DNA of 64,000 nt, from assembly GCF_900108945.1 (NCBI RefSeq), contig NZ_FNYE01000006.1, forward strand, positions 124,001-188,000, written 5' to 3'. Numbering within the stretch: position 1 is the stretch's first letter; every line of letters starts with the position of its first letter. Both the position numbers and the translations under genes were made by a program. A model generated the notes under the pieces. That model ran no database searches. It was given only the letters and a program-made list of their open reading frames with translations, and had not been told where the DNA came from. This document shows, in pieces, positions 44,938 to 54,023 of the stretch. This DNA comes from Paraburkholderia diazotrophica. GTDB lineage: Bacteria > Pseudomonadota > Gammaproteobacteria > Burkholderiales > Burkholderiaceae.

Positions 44938-46554
44938 ATGCACAAGATAAATATGCGCGACGCTGGGGCCAGCGTCGGCGATGAACTTCAACAGATCACG
45001 CGCAAAGGCGTGTCGCGACGCAATCTGCTTCGCGCGATGGCGGCCGGCGGGATGCTGTCGATGACTGGCACGGGACTGCTGGCCGCGAGCGGGTCGGCAT
45101 TCGCACAACAGAGTCCCAAAAAAGGCGGGAAGATTCGCGTCGCGACGCAATCGGCGTCCACTGCGGATACGCTCGATCCTGCGAAGGGCGCGCTGAGCAC
45201 GGATTACGTGCGCGCCAACATGTTCTACAACGGTCTTACCGAGCTCGATTCGCATCTTGGCGCCAAAATGGCGCTCGCAGAGTCGCTGGAAACGAAGGAC
45301 GCGACCGTGTGGGTCGTGAGGCTGCGCAAGGGCGTGCAGTTTCACGACGGCAAGGCGCTCGCGCCCGCCGACGTTGTCTACTCGATCATGCGCCACAAAG
45401 ACCCGGCGACCGCCTCGAAGGCGAAGACGCTCGCGGACCAGATCAAGGACGTGAAGGCGACGGGTGCGAACGAATTGACGATTACTCTCGAAGGAGCGAA
45501 CGCCGACCTGCCAGTGATCCTGGCGACTTCGCATTTCATGATCATCAAGGACGGAACAAAAGATTTCAGGACGGCTGTCGGCACCGGTCCGTTCAAGCTC
45601 AAGGAATTTTCGCCGGGCGTGCGTACCGTAGGCGTGCGCAACGAGACGTACTGGAAGACAGGACTGCCGCATCTCGATGAGATCGAACTCATCGGCATCG
45701 GCGATGAACCGGCGCGCGTCAATGCGTTGCTTTCAGGTGACGTGCAACTGATCAATGCGGTGACGCCCAACTCGGCGCAGCGGATCAAGGGGACACCCGG
45801 GTTTTCAGTGCTCGAAACGAAAACGGGCCAGTACACGGACCTGATCATGCGCGATGAAGGCGGCATCACGGGCAACGAGGATTTCCGCCGCGGCATGATG
45901 TACCTGCTGGATCGCGAACAGATCCTCCGCGCGGCGTTTCGTGGCTACGGCGCGATCGGTAACGACCAGCCTGTTGACCCGACGAACGGGTACTACTTTG
46001 CGGGTCTGCCGCAGCGGAGTTTCGATCCGGACAAGGCCAGGTTTTATTTTCAGAAGGCCAAACTCGGCAGCGCTCCGCTGCAACTGTACGCGTCGCCGGC
46101 GGCGACAGGATCGGTCGAAATCGCGATGTTGCTGCAGGCGGCCGCGCCGCGCGCTGGCCTCAACCTCCAGGTGAGCCGTGTCCCCGCAGACGGCTACTGG
46201 TCGAATCACTGGATGAAGCATCCGCTCAGCTTTGGCAACGTCAACGCGCGGCCGAGTGCCGATGTGCTCTTCACGCAGTTCTTCAAGTCGGACGCGCCGT
46301 GGAACGAAGCGAACTGGAAGAACCCGAAGTTCGACCAGATGCTCATCGCTGCACGTGGCGAGCCTGACGATGCGAAGCGCAAGAAGATCTATGGCGACAT
46401 GCAGGTGATGGTGCATGAAGCCGGCGGTATTGGCATTCCGCTGTTCGTGAGTTCACTCGACGGCCATACAACCAGGCTGAAAGGGCTTGGCTCGATTCCG
46501 CTGGCCGGACTGATGGGCTTCACGTTTGCGGAACACGTCTGGCTCGAGTCCTGA
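44938..46554 (+). CDS. ABC transporter substrate-binding protein, family 5, peptide/opine type (538 aa)
   Basis: The N-terminus has a twin-arginine motif (VSRRNLLRAM) followed by a hydrophobic segment and ASGSAFA, so Tat export is likely. The mature body is SBP_bac_5: GKIRVATQSASTADTLDPAKG, VQFHDGKALAPADVVYSI and a C-terminal MVHEAGGIGIPLFV. GGAGGAG lies just before ATG 44938. It heads an operon with two permeases and a fused ATPase. Ligands of this family include oligopeptides, opines and glutathione, and the local enzymes favour an amino-acid-like ligand. Confidence 0.9.
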   Translation: MHKINMRDAGASVGDELQQITRKGVSRRNLLRAMAAGGMLSMTGTGLLAASGSAFAQQSPKKGGKIRVATQSASTADTLDPAKGALSTDYVRANMFYNGLTELDSHLGAKMALAESLETKDATVWVVRLRKGVQFHDGKALAPADVVYSIMRHKDPATASKAKTLADQIKDVKATGANELTITLEGANADLPVILATSHFMIIKDGTKDFRTAVGTGPFKLKEFSPGVRTVGVRNETYWKTGLPHLDEIELIGIGDEPARVNALLSGDVQLINAVTPNSAQRIKGTPGFSVLETKTGQYTDLIMRDEGGITGNEDFRRGMMYLLDREQILRAAFRGYGAIGNDQPVDPTNGYYFAGLPQRSFDPDKARFYFQKAKLGSAPLQLYASPAATGSVEIAMLLQAAAPRAGLNLQVSRVPADGYWSNHWMKHPLSFGNVNARPSADVLFTQFFKSDAPWNEANWKNPKFDQMLIAARGEPDDAKRKKIYGDMQVMVHEAGGIGIPLFVSSLDGHTTRLKGLGSIPLAGLMGFTFAEHVWLES

Positions 46555-46621
46555 CCTGCCACGTCTTCAGTCGCGCCGCTACTTCGCGGCGCACCCTTTC
46601 TGTACAGGAGGCGTTTCCAGT

Positions 46622-47578
46622 ATGAAAGCAAACGCGCAACGACTCATCGCCGCCCGCCTCGGTTTCGCGATGGTCACGCTGCTGCTGGTGTCGGCCATTG
46701 TGTTCGCGATCGCGGGCCTTTTGCCCGGCGACGCGGCGCAGCAGGCGCTCGGCCAGGCGGCCACGCCGGAACAGGTGGCCGCCTTGCGTCACCAGTTTGG
46801 TCTCGACCAGCCCGCTCTGCAGCGCTATTTCCAGTGGCTCCTGCACATCGTGAGCGGCAGTTTCGGCATGTCGCTGTCGAACAACATGCCGGTGAGCGAG
46901 CTGATCGCAACCCGCCTGCCGAATACGCTCATGCTTGCAGGGCTGACGGCCGCTGTGTCGGTGCCCATCGCGCTGGCGATCGGCATTCTGTCGGCAATGT
47001 ATCGCGGTTCGCTGCTGGACCGCGCCCTCAACGTGCTGACGTTGTCGACCATCGCTGTGCCCGAGTTTCTGATTGCGACGATCGCCGTGCTGATCTTTGC
47101 TGTCAAGCTTCGCTGGCTGCCGGCGCTGTCATATCTGTCGGAGGTCACGTCGTTCGGCGCGCTGGTGCGAATTTACGCGATGCCCGTGATGACACTGTGT
47201 TGCGTGATCGTGGCGCAGATGGCTCGTATGACGCGCGCCGCGGTGCTCGACCAGCTGAACGCGTCGTACGTCGAGATGGCGGTACTGAAGGGCGCGTCGC
47301 CCGTCCGCATCGTGTTGCGTCATGTGTTGCCGAATACGATTGGCCCCATTGCCAATGCGGTTGCCCTGAGTCTGTCGTATCTGTTCGGCGGCGTCGTGAT
47401 CGTCGAGTCGATCTTCAACTATCCCGGGCTCGCGAGCCTGATGGTCGATGCCGTCACGAACCGCGACATGCCGCTGGTGCAAGGCTGCGTGATGGTGTTC
47501 TGTGCGGCGTATCTCGCCCTGGTACTCATCGCCGACCTGTGCCAGATCATCTCCAATCCGAGGCTGCGTCAACGATGA
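46622..47578 (+). CDS. ABC permease 1, DppB-type (318 aa)
   Basis: The protein has the layout of DppB/OppB: a first helix near residue 15, the conserved LPGDAAQQALGQAATPEQVAALRHQFGL segment, and the coupling loop LKGASPVRIVLRHVLPN. AGGAGG lies 10 nt before ATG 46622. Its TGA overlaps the next permease start (ATGA), so translation is coupled. Confidence 0.9.
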   Translation: MKANAQRLIAARLGFAMVTLLLVSAIVFAIAGLLPGDAAQQALGQAATPEQVAALRHQFGLDQPALQRYFQWLLHIVSGSFGMSLSNNMPVSELIATRLPNTLMLAGLTAAVSVPIALAIGILSAMYRGSLLDRALNVLTLSTIAVPEFLIATIAVLIFAVKLRWLPALSYLSEVTSFGALVRIYAMPVMTLCCVIVAQMARMTRAAVLDQLNASYVEMAVLKGASPVRIVLRHVLPNTIGPIANAVALSLSYLFGGVVIVESIFNYPGLASLMVDAVTNRDMPLVQGCVMVFCAAYLALVLIADLCQIISNPRLRQR

Positions 47579-48531
47579 ACCGACCCAACACATCCCATGC
47601 AAGGACCGTTCTGTACACGGTACCTGGCGAAGAAACCCGCCCTTGTGCCGATGCGCTCGAGGACGCGCCCGCCGCAGTCCCCGTCGGAAAGCGTAGTCCG
47701 CTGCGCCGTCTCGCGAACCGTCTCTCGCTGCTGGGCCTGGTCGGCCTGGTGATCGTCGTGTTCTGGCTCTGCGTTGCGTTCATCGGCCCGCTGGTTGCGC
47801 CGTACAAGGGGGGCGCGGTGACGTCCACTGAGGTATTCGGGTCGTACAGCGCTGCGCATCTCTTCGGCACCGATTATCTGGGCCGCGACATGCTGAGCCG
47901 GGTGCTGTATGGCACGCAATACACCGTGGGACTGGCGCTTGCGTCGACGGTGCTCGCCAGTTGCATCGGCACGTTCTTCGGGCTGATTGCGGCCGTGTCC
48001 GGGCGCTGGGTCGACGAAATCATGAGCCGACTGTTCGACGCACTGATCTCCATTCCAAGCAAGATCCTCGCGCTCGTCGTCATCGCCGCGTTCGGTTCGT
48101 CAGTGCCGATGCTGATCATGGTCGCCGCGCTCGCGTACATTCCCGGCGCGTTTCGCATCTCGCGCTCGCTCGCGGTCAACCTGATGACGCTCGAATATGT
48201 ACAGGTCGCGAAGGCGCGTGGCGAAGGACTGTTCTACATTGCGCGCGTCGAGGTGCTGCCCAACATGATTCATCCGATGCTCGCTGACTTCGGCCTGCGC
48301 TTCGTGTTCATCGTGCTGCTGCTCAGCGGCCTGAGCTTTCTCGGCCTCGGCGTGCAGCCGCCAAACGCAGACTGGGGTTCCCTGGTGCGCGAGAACATCG
48401 GCGGTCTGGCGGAAGGAGCGCCTGCCGTACTGATGCCTGCCGTTGCAATCGCGACGCTCACGGTTGGCGTGAACCTGCTGATCGATAGCCTGCGCCGGCA
48501 TGTCGCGCGCACGCATGGAGGCGCCAAATGA
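47575..48531 (+). CDS. ABC permease 2, DppC-type (318 aa)
   Basis: The typical DppC order is visible: a cytoplasmic N-terminal extension, a first helix (LLGLVGLVIVVFWLCVAFIG), HLFGTDYLGRDMLSRVLYG and the coupling loop VQVAKARGEGLFYIARVEVLPN. It begins in the DppB stop and ends overlapping the ATPase start (ATGA at 48528). The long frame that opens at 46834 is only DppB sequence read out of frame. Confidence 0.9.
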   Translation: MNRPNTSHARTVLYTVPGEETRPCADALEDAPAAVPVGKRSPLRRLANRLSLLGLVGLVIVVFWLCVAFIGPLVAPYKGGAVTSTEVFGSYSAAHLFGTDYLGRDMLSRVLYGTQYTVGLALASTVLASCIGTFFGLIAAVSGRWVDEIMSRLFDALISIPSKILALVVIAAFGSSVPMLIMVAALAYIPGAFRISRSLAVNLMTLEYVQVAKARGEGLFYIARVEVLPNMIHPMLADFGLRFVFIVLLLSGLSFLGLGVQPPNADWGSLVRENIGGLAEGAPAVLMPAVAIATLTVGVNLLIDSLRRHVARTHGGAK

Positions 48532-50357
48532 ACATGATCGAAGTCAAAGGCCTGCGCATAGTCGCGGGCTCGGCACCCGACCCGGTCGTCGAGATCGTCA
48601 AGGGGGTCGATTTCACCGTGAAAAAGGGAGAGGTGCTCGCGTTGATTGGCGAGTCAGGCTCGGGCAAGACGACGATTGCGCTATCGCTGCTGGGGCACGC
48701 GCGAGGCGGCTGCTCTATTGCTGGCGGCTCGGTGAAAATCGGCGGCGTCGAAGTGCTGTCACTCGATGCAGCCGGACGTCGCGGGTTGCGCGCGCGCACC
48801 GTCGCTTACGTCGCACAGAGCGCATCGGCAGGTTTCAACCCGGCCCGCACGATCATGGACCAGGTGACGGAGCCCGCGCTGCTGCACAGGTTGATGACGC
48901 CTGCCGCGGCCCGCGAGAAGGCCGTAGGACTGTTCCGCTCGCTCGCGCTGCCTGCGCCGGAAACGATCGGCTCGCGCTATCCGCATCAGGTCTCGGGCGG
49001 GCAGTTGCAGCGGCTGATGGCGGCGATGGCGCTGATTACCGATCCCGCCGTCGTCGTGTTCGACGAACCGACGACCGCGCTTGACGTCACGACACAGATC
49101 GAGGTGCTCGCCGCGTTCAAGAAAGTGATCCGCGAACTGGGCACCACGGCCGTCTATGTGTCGCACGATCTTGCCGTTGTCGCGCAGATGGCAGACCGTA
49201 TTGTTGTGCTCAACGGCGGTACCGTGCGCGAAAACGGCACGACCGGGCAGGTACTTGATGCGCCGGCCGACGACTATACGCGGCAACTGCTTGCGGCAAC
49301 CCGACGACGGGAGCCAGAGCTTGCGATTGCGGCCACAGATTCGTTGCCACCGCTGCTTGAGGTCCGCAATCTGAATGCCGGGTATGGACGGACCGACGCG
49401 AACGGCATACCAGCCGTGTGTGTGCTCGACAATGTGAGCCTCAAGATCGCGCGCGGCAGCGCGCTCGGCGTGATCGGCGAATCGGGTTCGGGCAAGACGA
49501 CGCTCGCGCGCGTGGTGGCGGGACTGGTGGATCGTGCCCGGGGCGAGGTGCTGCTGGACGGCAAGCCGCTGCCCGAGAAGCTCTCCGCGCGCACGCCCGA
49601 TCAGTACCGCCGCGTGCAGATCGTGTTCCAGAACGCCGACACAGCGCTCAATCCGAGCCACACGATCGCCGACATCCTCGCTCGGCCGATGAACTTCTAT
49701 CACGGCCTGCGCGGCGCGGCGGCACAGAAGCGCATGCTCGAACTGCTGGATCTGGTGAAGCTGCCGGCGTCTATTGCCAGGCGTCAGCCGGGCGGTCTGT
49801 CGGGTGGCCAGAAGCAGCGCGTGAACCTGGCGCGTGCGCTTGCGGCCGACCCTGCGCTGATTCTTTGCGACGAAGTGACCTCTGCACTGGACACTGTAGT
49901 TGGCGCGGCGATTCTTGACCTGCTCGTGGAACTGCGGCGAGAACTCGGCGTGTCCTACATGTTCATCAGCCACGATATTTCGACAGTTCGAGCGATCTGC
50001 GACGACGTCATGGTGCTCTATGCCGGTCAATGCGTTGAAGCGGGGCAGCGCGATGTACTCGTCGCGCCACCGCACCATCCCTACACAGGGCTACTCGTCG
50101 ATTCGGTGCCGGCGCTGCGCCCGGGCTGGCTCGACTCACGGCGCGCACTGACGGGCACCGCGTTGCCGTCGATGGGCCCCGCCAGTGACTCCACTGAGCT
50201 GTGCAGTTTTCGGGCGCGTTGTCCGGTCCGCATAGACGGCAAGTGCAACGTTACGCCTCCCTCTGTCATGAAGCTGCCCTCGGGTGCCGTGATCCTGTGC
50301 CACCACTCCGCTACGGAACTCGAGCGCGCACAGAAAACCAATCCGGTGACGGCATGA
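48528..50357 (+). CDS. fused double ATP-binding protein, DppD-DppF type (609 aa)
   Basis: Two complete ATPase domains occur in one chain. Domain 1 has Walker A GESGSGKTTIALSLLGH (about residue 41) and signature VSGGQLQRLMAAMA. Domain 2 has Walker A GESGSGKTTLARVVAG (about 317) and signature LSGGQKQRVNLARA. The oligopeptide-transporter C-terminal motif with a Cys cluster follows (CSFRARCPVRIDGKCN). In many systems DppD and DppF are separate proteins, so the fusion is notable though not rare. Confidence 0.92.
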   Translation: MNMIEVKGLRIVAGSAPDPVVEIVKGVDFTVKKGEVLALIGESGSGKTTIALSLLGHARGGCSIAGGSVKIGGVEVLSLDAAGRRGLRARTVAYVAQSASAGFNPARTIMDQVTEPALLHRLMTPAAAREKAVGLFRSLALPAPETIGSRYPHQVSGGQLQRLMAAMALITDPAVVVFDEPTTALDVTTQIEVLAAFKKVIRELGTTAVYVSHDLAVVAQMADRIVVLNGGTVRENGTTGQVLDAPADDYTRQLLAATRRREPELAIAATDSLPPLLEVRNLNAGYGRTDANGIPAVCVLDNVSLKIARGSALGVIGESGSGKTTLARVVAGLVDRARGEVLLDGKPLPEKLSARTPDQYRRVQIVFQNADTALNPSHTIADILARPMNFYHGLRGAAAQKRMLELLDLVKLPASIARRQPGGLSGGQKQRVNLARALAADPALILCDEVTSALDTVVGAAILDLLVELRRELGVSYMFISHDISTVRAICDDVMVLYAGQCVEAGQRDVLVAPPHHPYTGLLVDSVPALRPGWLDSRRALTGTALPSMGPASDSTELCSFRARCPVRIDGKCNVTPPSVMKLPSGAVILCHHSATELERAQKTNPVTA

Positions 50358-50815
50358 GCACTCGTGCCGCATGCGCGGCGGAGAGCGAGCGCATCACCCG
50401 GAATGCGTGGATGAACGCCCCGTCGACGTCGCCTGAGGCGGCACGTTGCTGTTCGGGCCTCTGAAGGCGGGATACGGATTTCGAGTCCGGCGAGAGCCGT
50501 CGTCCGCGAGATTCGCCCGCATGATGTGCTGTTAGGGATTTCAGGACAACTGGATTGTGTTTTTTTACTGCTCAAATCAGTGACTGCGAGACTTTTTATA
50601 CTGGTTAAATATTCGATAAGGGAGGCATGGTAGGACAGGCCTGGACTTTAGCCGTTTAACTGGATTTTCAACGATAAGACTCTTCCATGATCGACTTCGA
50701 TGGGCAAATACATTGAATTCCTAATTGATCATATGCCTCGAGGCCCGCGTGGCCAACAGCTCGATACTGCATTCCCTTCTTTGAGTCGATAATTGCGCAA
50801 TGCGCAGGAGCAAAA
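50358..50815. other. intergenic stretch between transporter operon and tandem-cupin gene
   Basis: The 458-bp gap starts with a 36-codon frame overlapping the ATPase stop (ATGA at 50354-50464), which has no ribosome binding site and no recognisable family. The rest, especially 50,540-50,680, is A+T-richer and may hold the promoter for the genes downstream. I saw no terminator. Confidence 0.45.
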
Positions 50816-51550
50816 ATGACCGCGGCTTTTGTGCTGCACCGCGCCGACGGTGCACCACTTTCAACCTCTTTCCGCAGGGCGGCATTCGGAACTGACGACC
50901 CTTTTGGCCGAAATCGCGAAATCGCGTGGGAAGGACCCGACTCGATGATCGCAGGTCGGGCCAGCTTCATTGGCGAGCTTCGCGTCCCGAGTTTCCCCCA
51001 CATTGAAACGATTGTCGTGGTGGACGGCCAGCTCACTCTCGAGACGGTCGGGAAGCCGCCGTTGGTGCTCGGTCCAGGAGCGGGCGCCGTCGTCGGTTGC
51101 GGTACCGCGCTTCGCATGGGCGCGGAATCTCGCACGCGTTTTGTGTTCTGCGCCGCCGCTTGCAAGCGGCCGACGAAGACCGGGCTCACCCCGTTACGCG
51201 CCGACGCCGATTTCAAGCCAACGGCAACCCTGCCGGCGGAGGTGCTGCTGGGGCCGGCTCCCGAATGTCGCAGCGACAATGTATTCACCGAGGACGACGT
51301 GGAGTACAAGGCAGGTACGTGGGATTCGACGCCGTATCACCGGATCATTCGCCCTCATCGCCTGAACGAGTTTGTGCATCTTCTGGCCGGCAGCGTGCGC
51401 TTCGCCGCGCCTGACGGCAGCGTGCTCTCGCTTGGCGTGGGCGATGCACTGTTCGTGCCAAAGGGGGCGCCGATTGGATGGGAAAGCAGCGAGCGCGTGG
51501 CGAAGTACTACGTTGTTCAAACCGTCCAGGATTCAAGCGAACGAGGTTAG
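50816..51550 (+). CDS. bicupin protein, Cupin_3-like in both halves (244 aa)
   Basis: Two cupin barrels are visible, about residues 30-115 (SMIAGRASFIGELRVPSFPHIETIVVVDGQLTLE) and 150-238 (DVEYKAGTWDSTPYHRIIRPHRLNEFVHLLAGSVRF). The second has the conserved Thr/His pattern around a possible metal site. Cupins of this type accompany amine-oxidising gene sets. It ends 2 bp before the FAD oxidoreductase start. The reaction is unknown. Confidence 0.72.
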   Translation: MTAAFVLHRADGAPLSTSFRRAAFGTDDPFGRNREIAWEGPDSMIAGRASFIGELRVPSFPHIETIVVVDGQLTLETVGKPPLVLGPGAGAVVGCGTALRMGAESRTRFVFCAAACKRPTKTGLTPLRADADFKPTATLPAEVLLGPAPECRSDNVFTEDDVEYKAGTWDSTPYHRIIRPHRLNEFVHLLAGSVRFAAPDGSVLSLGVGDALFVPKGAPIGWESSERVAKYYVVQTVQDSSERG

Positions 51551-51552
51551 TC

Positions 51553-52878
51553 ATGTCCCCTCCGCTGAACCAAATCCAAACCTCACCGACGTTACCGGCC
51601 GCTGCCGACGTGGTCGTGATCGGAGGCGGCATCATCGGCGTATTTGCCGCTTATTACCTCGCCCGGCGCGGCGTGTCCGTCGCTCTCGTCGAGAAGGGAA
51701 GGATCGGCGCCGAGCAATCGAGCCGCAATTGGGGCTGGTGCCGGCAGCAGAATCGCGACGCACGCGAATTGCCGATGGCGAGCAAAAGCCTTGATCTTTG
51801 GGAACGATTTGCCATCGAGTCCGGCGAGGATACGGGCTTTCATCGCTGCGGGCTGCTGTATCTGAGCAATGACGACGCCGAGCTCGCTCGTTGGGCCAGT
51901 TGGGGCGAATTCGCAAAGACGGCGGGAGTGACGACCTACATGCTCGATAGCCGCCAAGCCGCCGAACGCGGAAAGGCGACTGGCCGGCCTTGGAAAGGCG
52001 GCGTCTTCTCGCCCAGCGACGGCACCGCGGATCCAGCGAAAGCCGCGCCCGCCGTGGCAACCGCACTCATGAAGCTCGGGGGTAGTGTCATTCAACACTG
52101 CGCGGCGCGCGGCATTGAGCTGGAGGGCGGGCGGGTCTGCGGCGTCGTAACGGAAGCCGGCGTCATCAAGACGCGCACAGTCGTTCTCGCAGGTGGCGCA
52201 TGGGCATCCGCGTTCTGCCGCCAATTGGGCGTCCGTTTTCCTCAGGCGTCGATCCGCCAGTCTATCCTGAGCGTGTCCCCTGTCGAACATCGCTTGCCGG
52301 ATGCTCTGTTCACCGCTGGCGTATCGGTGACTCGCCGCAACGACGGACGCTATGCATTGGCCATCAGTGGTCGCGCGCGGGTGGATGTGACGCCGCAGTT
52401 CCTGCGATTTGCCCCGCAGTTCATGCCCATGTTCGCCAAGCGCTGGCGCAGCCTCCTGCCGGGTGGCCTCGAGGGAGTCCGGGGTGGCCATGAAACGCTG
52501 CAGCGGTGGCGGCTCGATGCGCCGACACCCATGGAGCGCGTACGCATCCTGGATCCCAAGCCTGATCGGGCGACGGTCACCGAAACCCACCGCCGCGCCG
52601 TCGAACTGCTGCCCGAACTTCGCAAAGCCAATATCACGCATGCGTGGGCCGGTTTCGTCGACAGCACGCCGGACGGCGTGCCGGGTATTGGCGAGTTGCC
52701 GGGTGTGCCCGGATTAGTCCTGGCTGCGGGTTTTTCGGGCCACGGCTTTGGCATCGCGCCCGGCGCGGGGCACTTGATCGCGGACCTTGCCAGCGGTGCG
52801 CAACCGATCGTTGACCCTATACCGTATCGGCCCGGCCGATTCGCCAATTCCTCGTGGGGTAAGGTCGCCGATTTCTAG
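51553..52878 (+). CDS. FAD-dependent D-amino-acid-dehydrogenase-type oxidoreductase (441 aa)
   Basis: The FAD motif VVVIGGGIIGVFAAYYLARRGVSVALVEKG lies near residue 18, and the variant segment QSSRNWGWCRQQNRD follows it, resembling DadA relatives. The C-terminal FAD clamp is AGFSGHGFGIAPGAGHLIAD. It should oxidise an amine or amino acid and pass electrons to a carrier. ATG 51553 follows the cupin stop by 2 nt, with an ACGAGG ribosome binding site overlapping the cupin end. Confidence 0.87.
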   Translation: MSPPLNQIQTSPTLPAAADVVVIGGGIIGVFAAYYLARRGVSVALVEKGRIGAEQSSRNWGWCRQQNRDARELPMASKSLDLWERFAIESGEDTGFHRCGLLYLSNDDAELARWASWGEFAKTAGVTTYMLDSRQAAERGKATGRPWKGGVFSPSDGTADPAKAAPAVATALMKLGGSVIQHCAARGIELEGGRVCGVVTEAGVIKTRTVVLAGGAWASAFCRQLGVRFPQASIRQSILSVSPVEHRLPDALFTAGVSVTRRNDGRYALAISGRARVDVTPQFLRFAPQFMPMFAKRWRSLLPGGLEGVRGGHETLQRWRLDAPTPMERVRILDPKPDRATVTETHRRAVELLPELRKANITHAWAGFVDSTPDGVPGIGELPGVPGLVLAAGFSGHGFGIAPGAGHLIADLASGAQPIVDPIPYRPGRFANSSWGKVADF

Positions 52879-52934
52879 GGCACACCTGAGCCATCTGACT
52901 TCTAATCAATGACGTCTACGAGTCGAATCAGACT

Positions 52935-53621
52935 ATGACAACCATCGCCGTGGTTCACACAGGACCAGTATCGGTCCAGCCGATCAAGGAGCAAATCAGC
53001 GAGCTGATTCCTGATGCGCGGGTGATCAACATCGTCGATGACAGCTTGCTCAATGACGTTCGTGCCGCCGGCCATCTGACTCCGGAAGTCGCAAGTCGAA
53101 TTCATTCGTACATGTCCAATGCGCAGGCGATGCGCGTCGACATCATCCTTAACGCCTGTTCGTCCGTCGGCGAAGCTGTTGACTCGGTGCGCAACTTAAT
53201 TAGTACTCCGATCGTGAAAATCGACGAGGCGATGGCAGAAGAGGCTTGCTCCATCGGTTCTCACATTGGGGTGATCGCGACTGTGCCGACTACGCTGGAG
53301 CCCACCGTTCGCCTCGTTAAAAAGAAGGCCGGAGAAATGCGGCGCGCCGTCGAAGTGACCGAGCGGATTGCCGAAGGCGCTTTCGAGGCCCTCTTAAGCG
53401 GGGACGGTGCGCGCCATGACGAAATCGTAAAGAGCGCAATCTCGACCCTTGCAGCACAGGTCGGCGTGATTGTACTGGCGCAGGTCTCAATGGCGCGGCT
53501 CGTGCCGCAGTTGGAGGGCGTACGCGTTCCCGTGCTATCTAGTCCGCGTAGCGGTGTTGCTGCTTTGAAACGCTCGCTCGATAACCTGCCTAAGGTAAGC
53601 GTGCCCAACCAGAACAGATGA
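52935..53621 (+). CDS. Asp/Glu/hydantoin racemase superfamily protein (228 aa)
   Basis: The family pattern is visible in VVHTGPVSVQPI near the N-terminus, the nucleophile Cys75 in LNACSSVGEAV and VIATVPTTLEPTV. The second half lacks an obvious partner Cys and reads VIVLAQVSMARL instead, so it may be a racemase variant, a maleate-isomerase-like enzyme or a decarboxylase rather than a two-base racemase. Its position next to FAD amine dehydrogenases suggests stereochemical conversion of an amino acid. That is inferred. Confidence 0.78.
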   Translation: MTTIAVVHTGPVSVQPIKEQISELIPDARVINIVDDSLLNDVRAAGHLTPEVASRIHSYMSNAQAMRVDIILNACSSVGEAVDSVRNLISTPIVKIDEAMAEEACSIGSHIGVIATVPTTLEPTVRLVKKKAGEMRRAVEVTERIAEGAFEALLSGDGARHDEIVKSAISTLAAQVGVIVLAQVSMARLVPQLEGVRVPVLSSPRSGVAALKRSLDNLPKVSVPNQNR

Positions 53622-53735
53622 TTGGCAGCGTGACAGGAGCGCGGATCGCGCGGGCTAAGCAGTCGGTGGGTACAACGGCATTTTTCAACAGACTACGATA
53701 CACACAGGCTAGCCTGTTCAAGGGGCCGATCCGTA

Positions 53736-54023
53736 GTGGAGTGGTTGAATTCAACGGTCGTAAGTTTCTCCATTGACGATTCCGAACGTGGTCTTAGGCA
53801 TTGTATCGCTGCGCATTTTCACGCAGATGGACGTCTCCGGTTCATTGTCGACGCGTTAGCTCACACTCTCGTCGTCTTACGCATGAAAACGGACGAGCTC
53901 ACTGACCTTCTTGTAACAGCAGCGGAGTCTTCCGCGTCGGCAGCTATCGGCACGGTTCCGGGGAAGGTCCTGCGTGAACGCGTGGTCGGACTAAACCGCA
54001 TTCTGATCGGAGAAGACCAATGA
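53736..54023 (+). CDS. hypothetical ORF overlapping the next dehydrogenase start (up to 95 aa)
   Basis: The frame ends in the ATGA that starts the FAD dehydrogenase at 54020, which is a typical operon junction. The C-terminal half (MKTDELTDLLVTAAESSASAAIG, then LRERVVGLNRILIGEDQ) looks protein-like, while the first 45 codons have poorer codon use. No family is recognised. It may be the remaining 3' end of an eroded gene. ATG 53883 is an alternative start without a clear ribosome binding site. Confidence 0.4.
   Translation: MEWLNSTVVSFSIDDSERGLRHCIAAHFHADGRLRFIVDALAHTLVVLRMKTDELTDLLVTAAESSASAAIGTVPGKVLRERVVGLNRILIGEDQ

Noticed and set aside
46834..47574. Upstream extension of the DppC frame
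   Set aside because: It lies inside the DppB gene in another frame. The real start is ATG 47575 in the DppB stop overlap.
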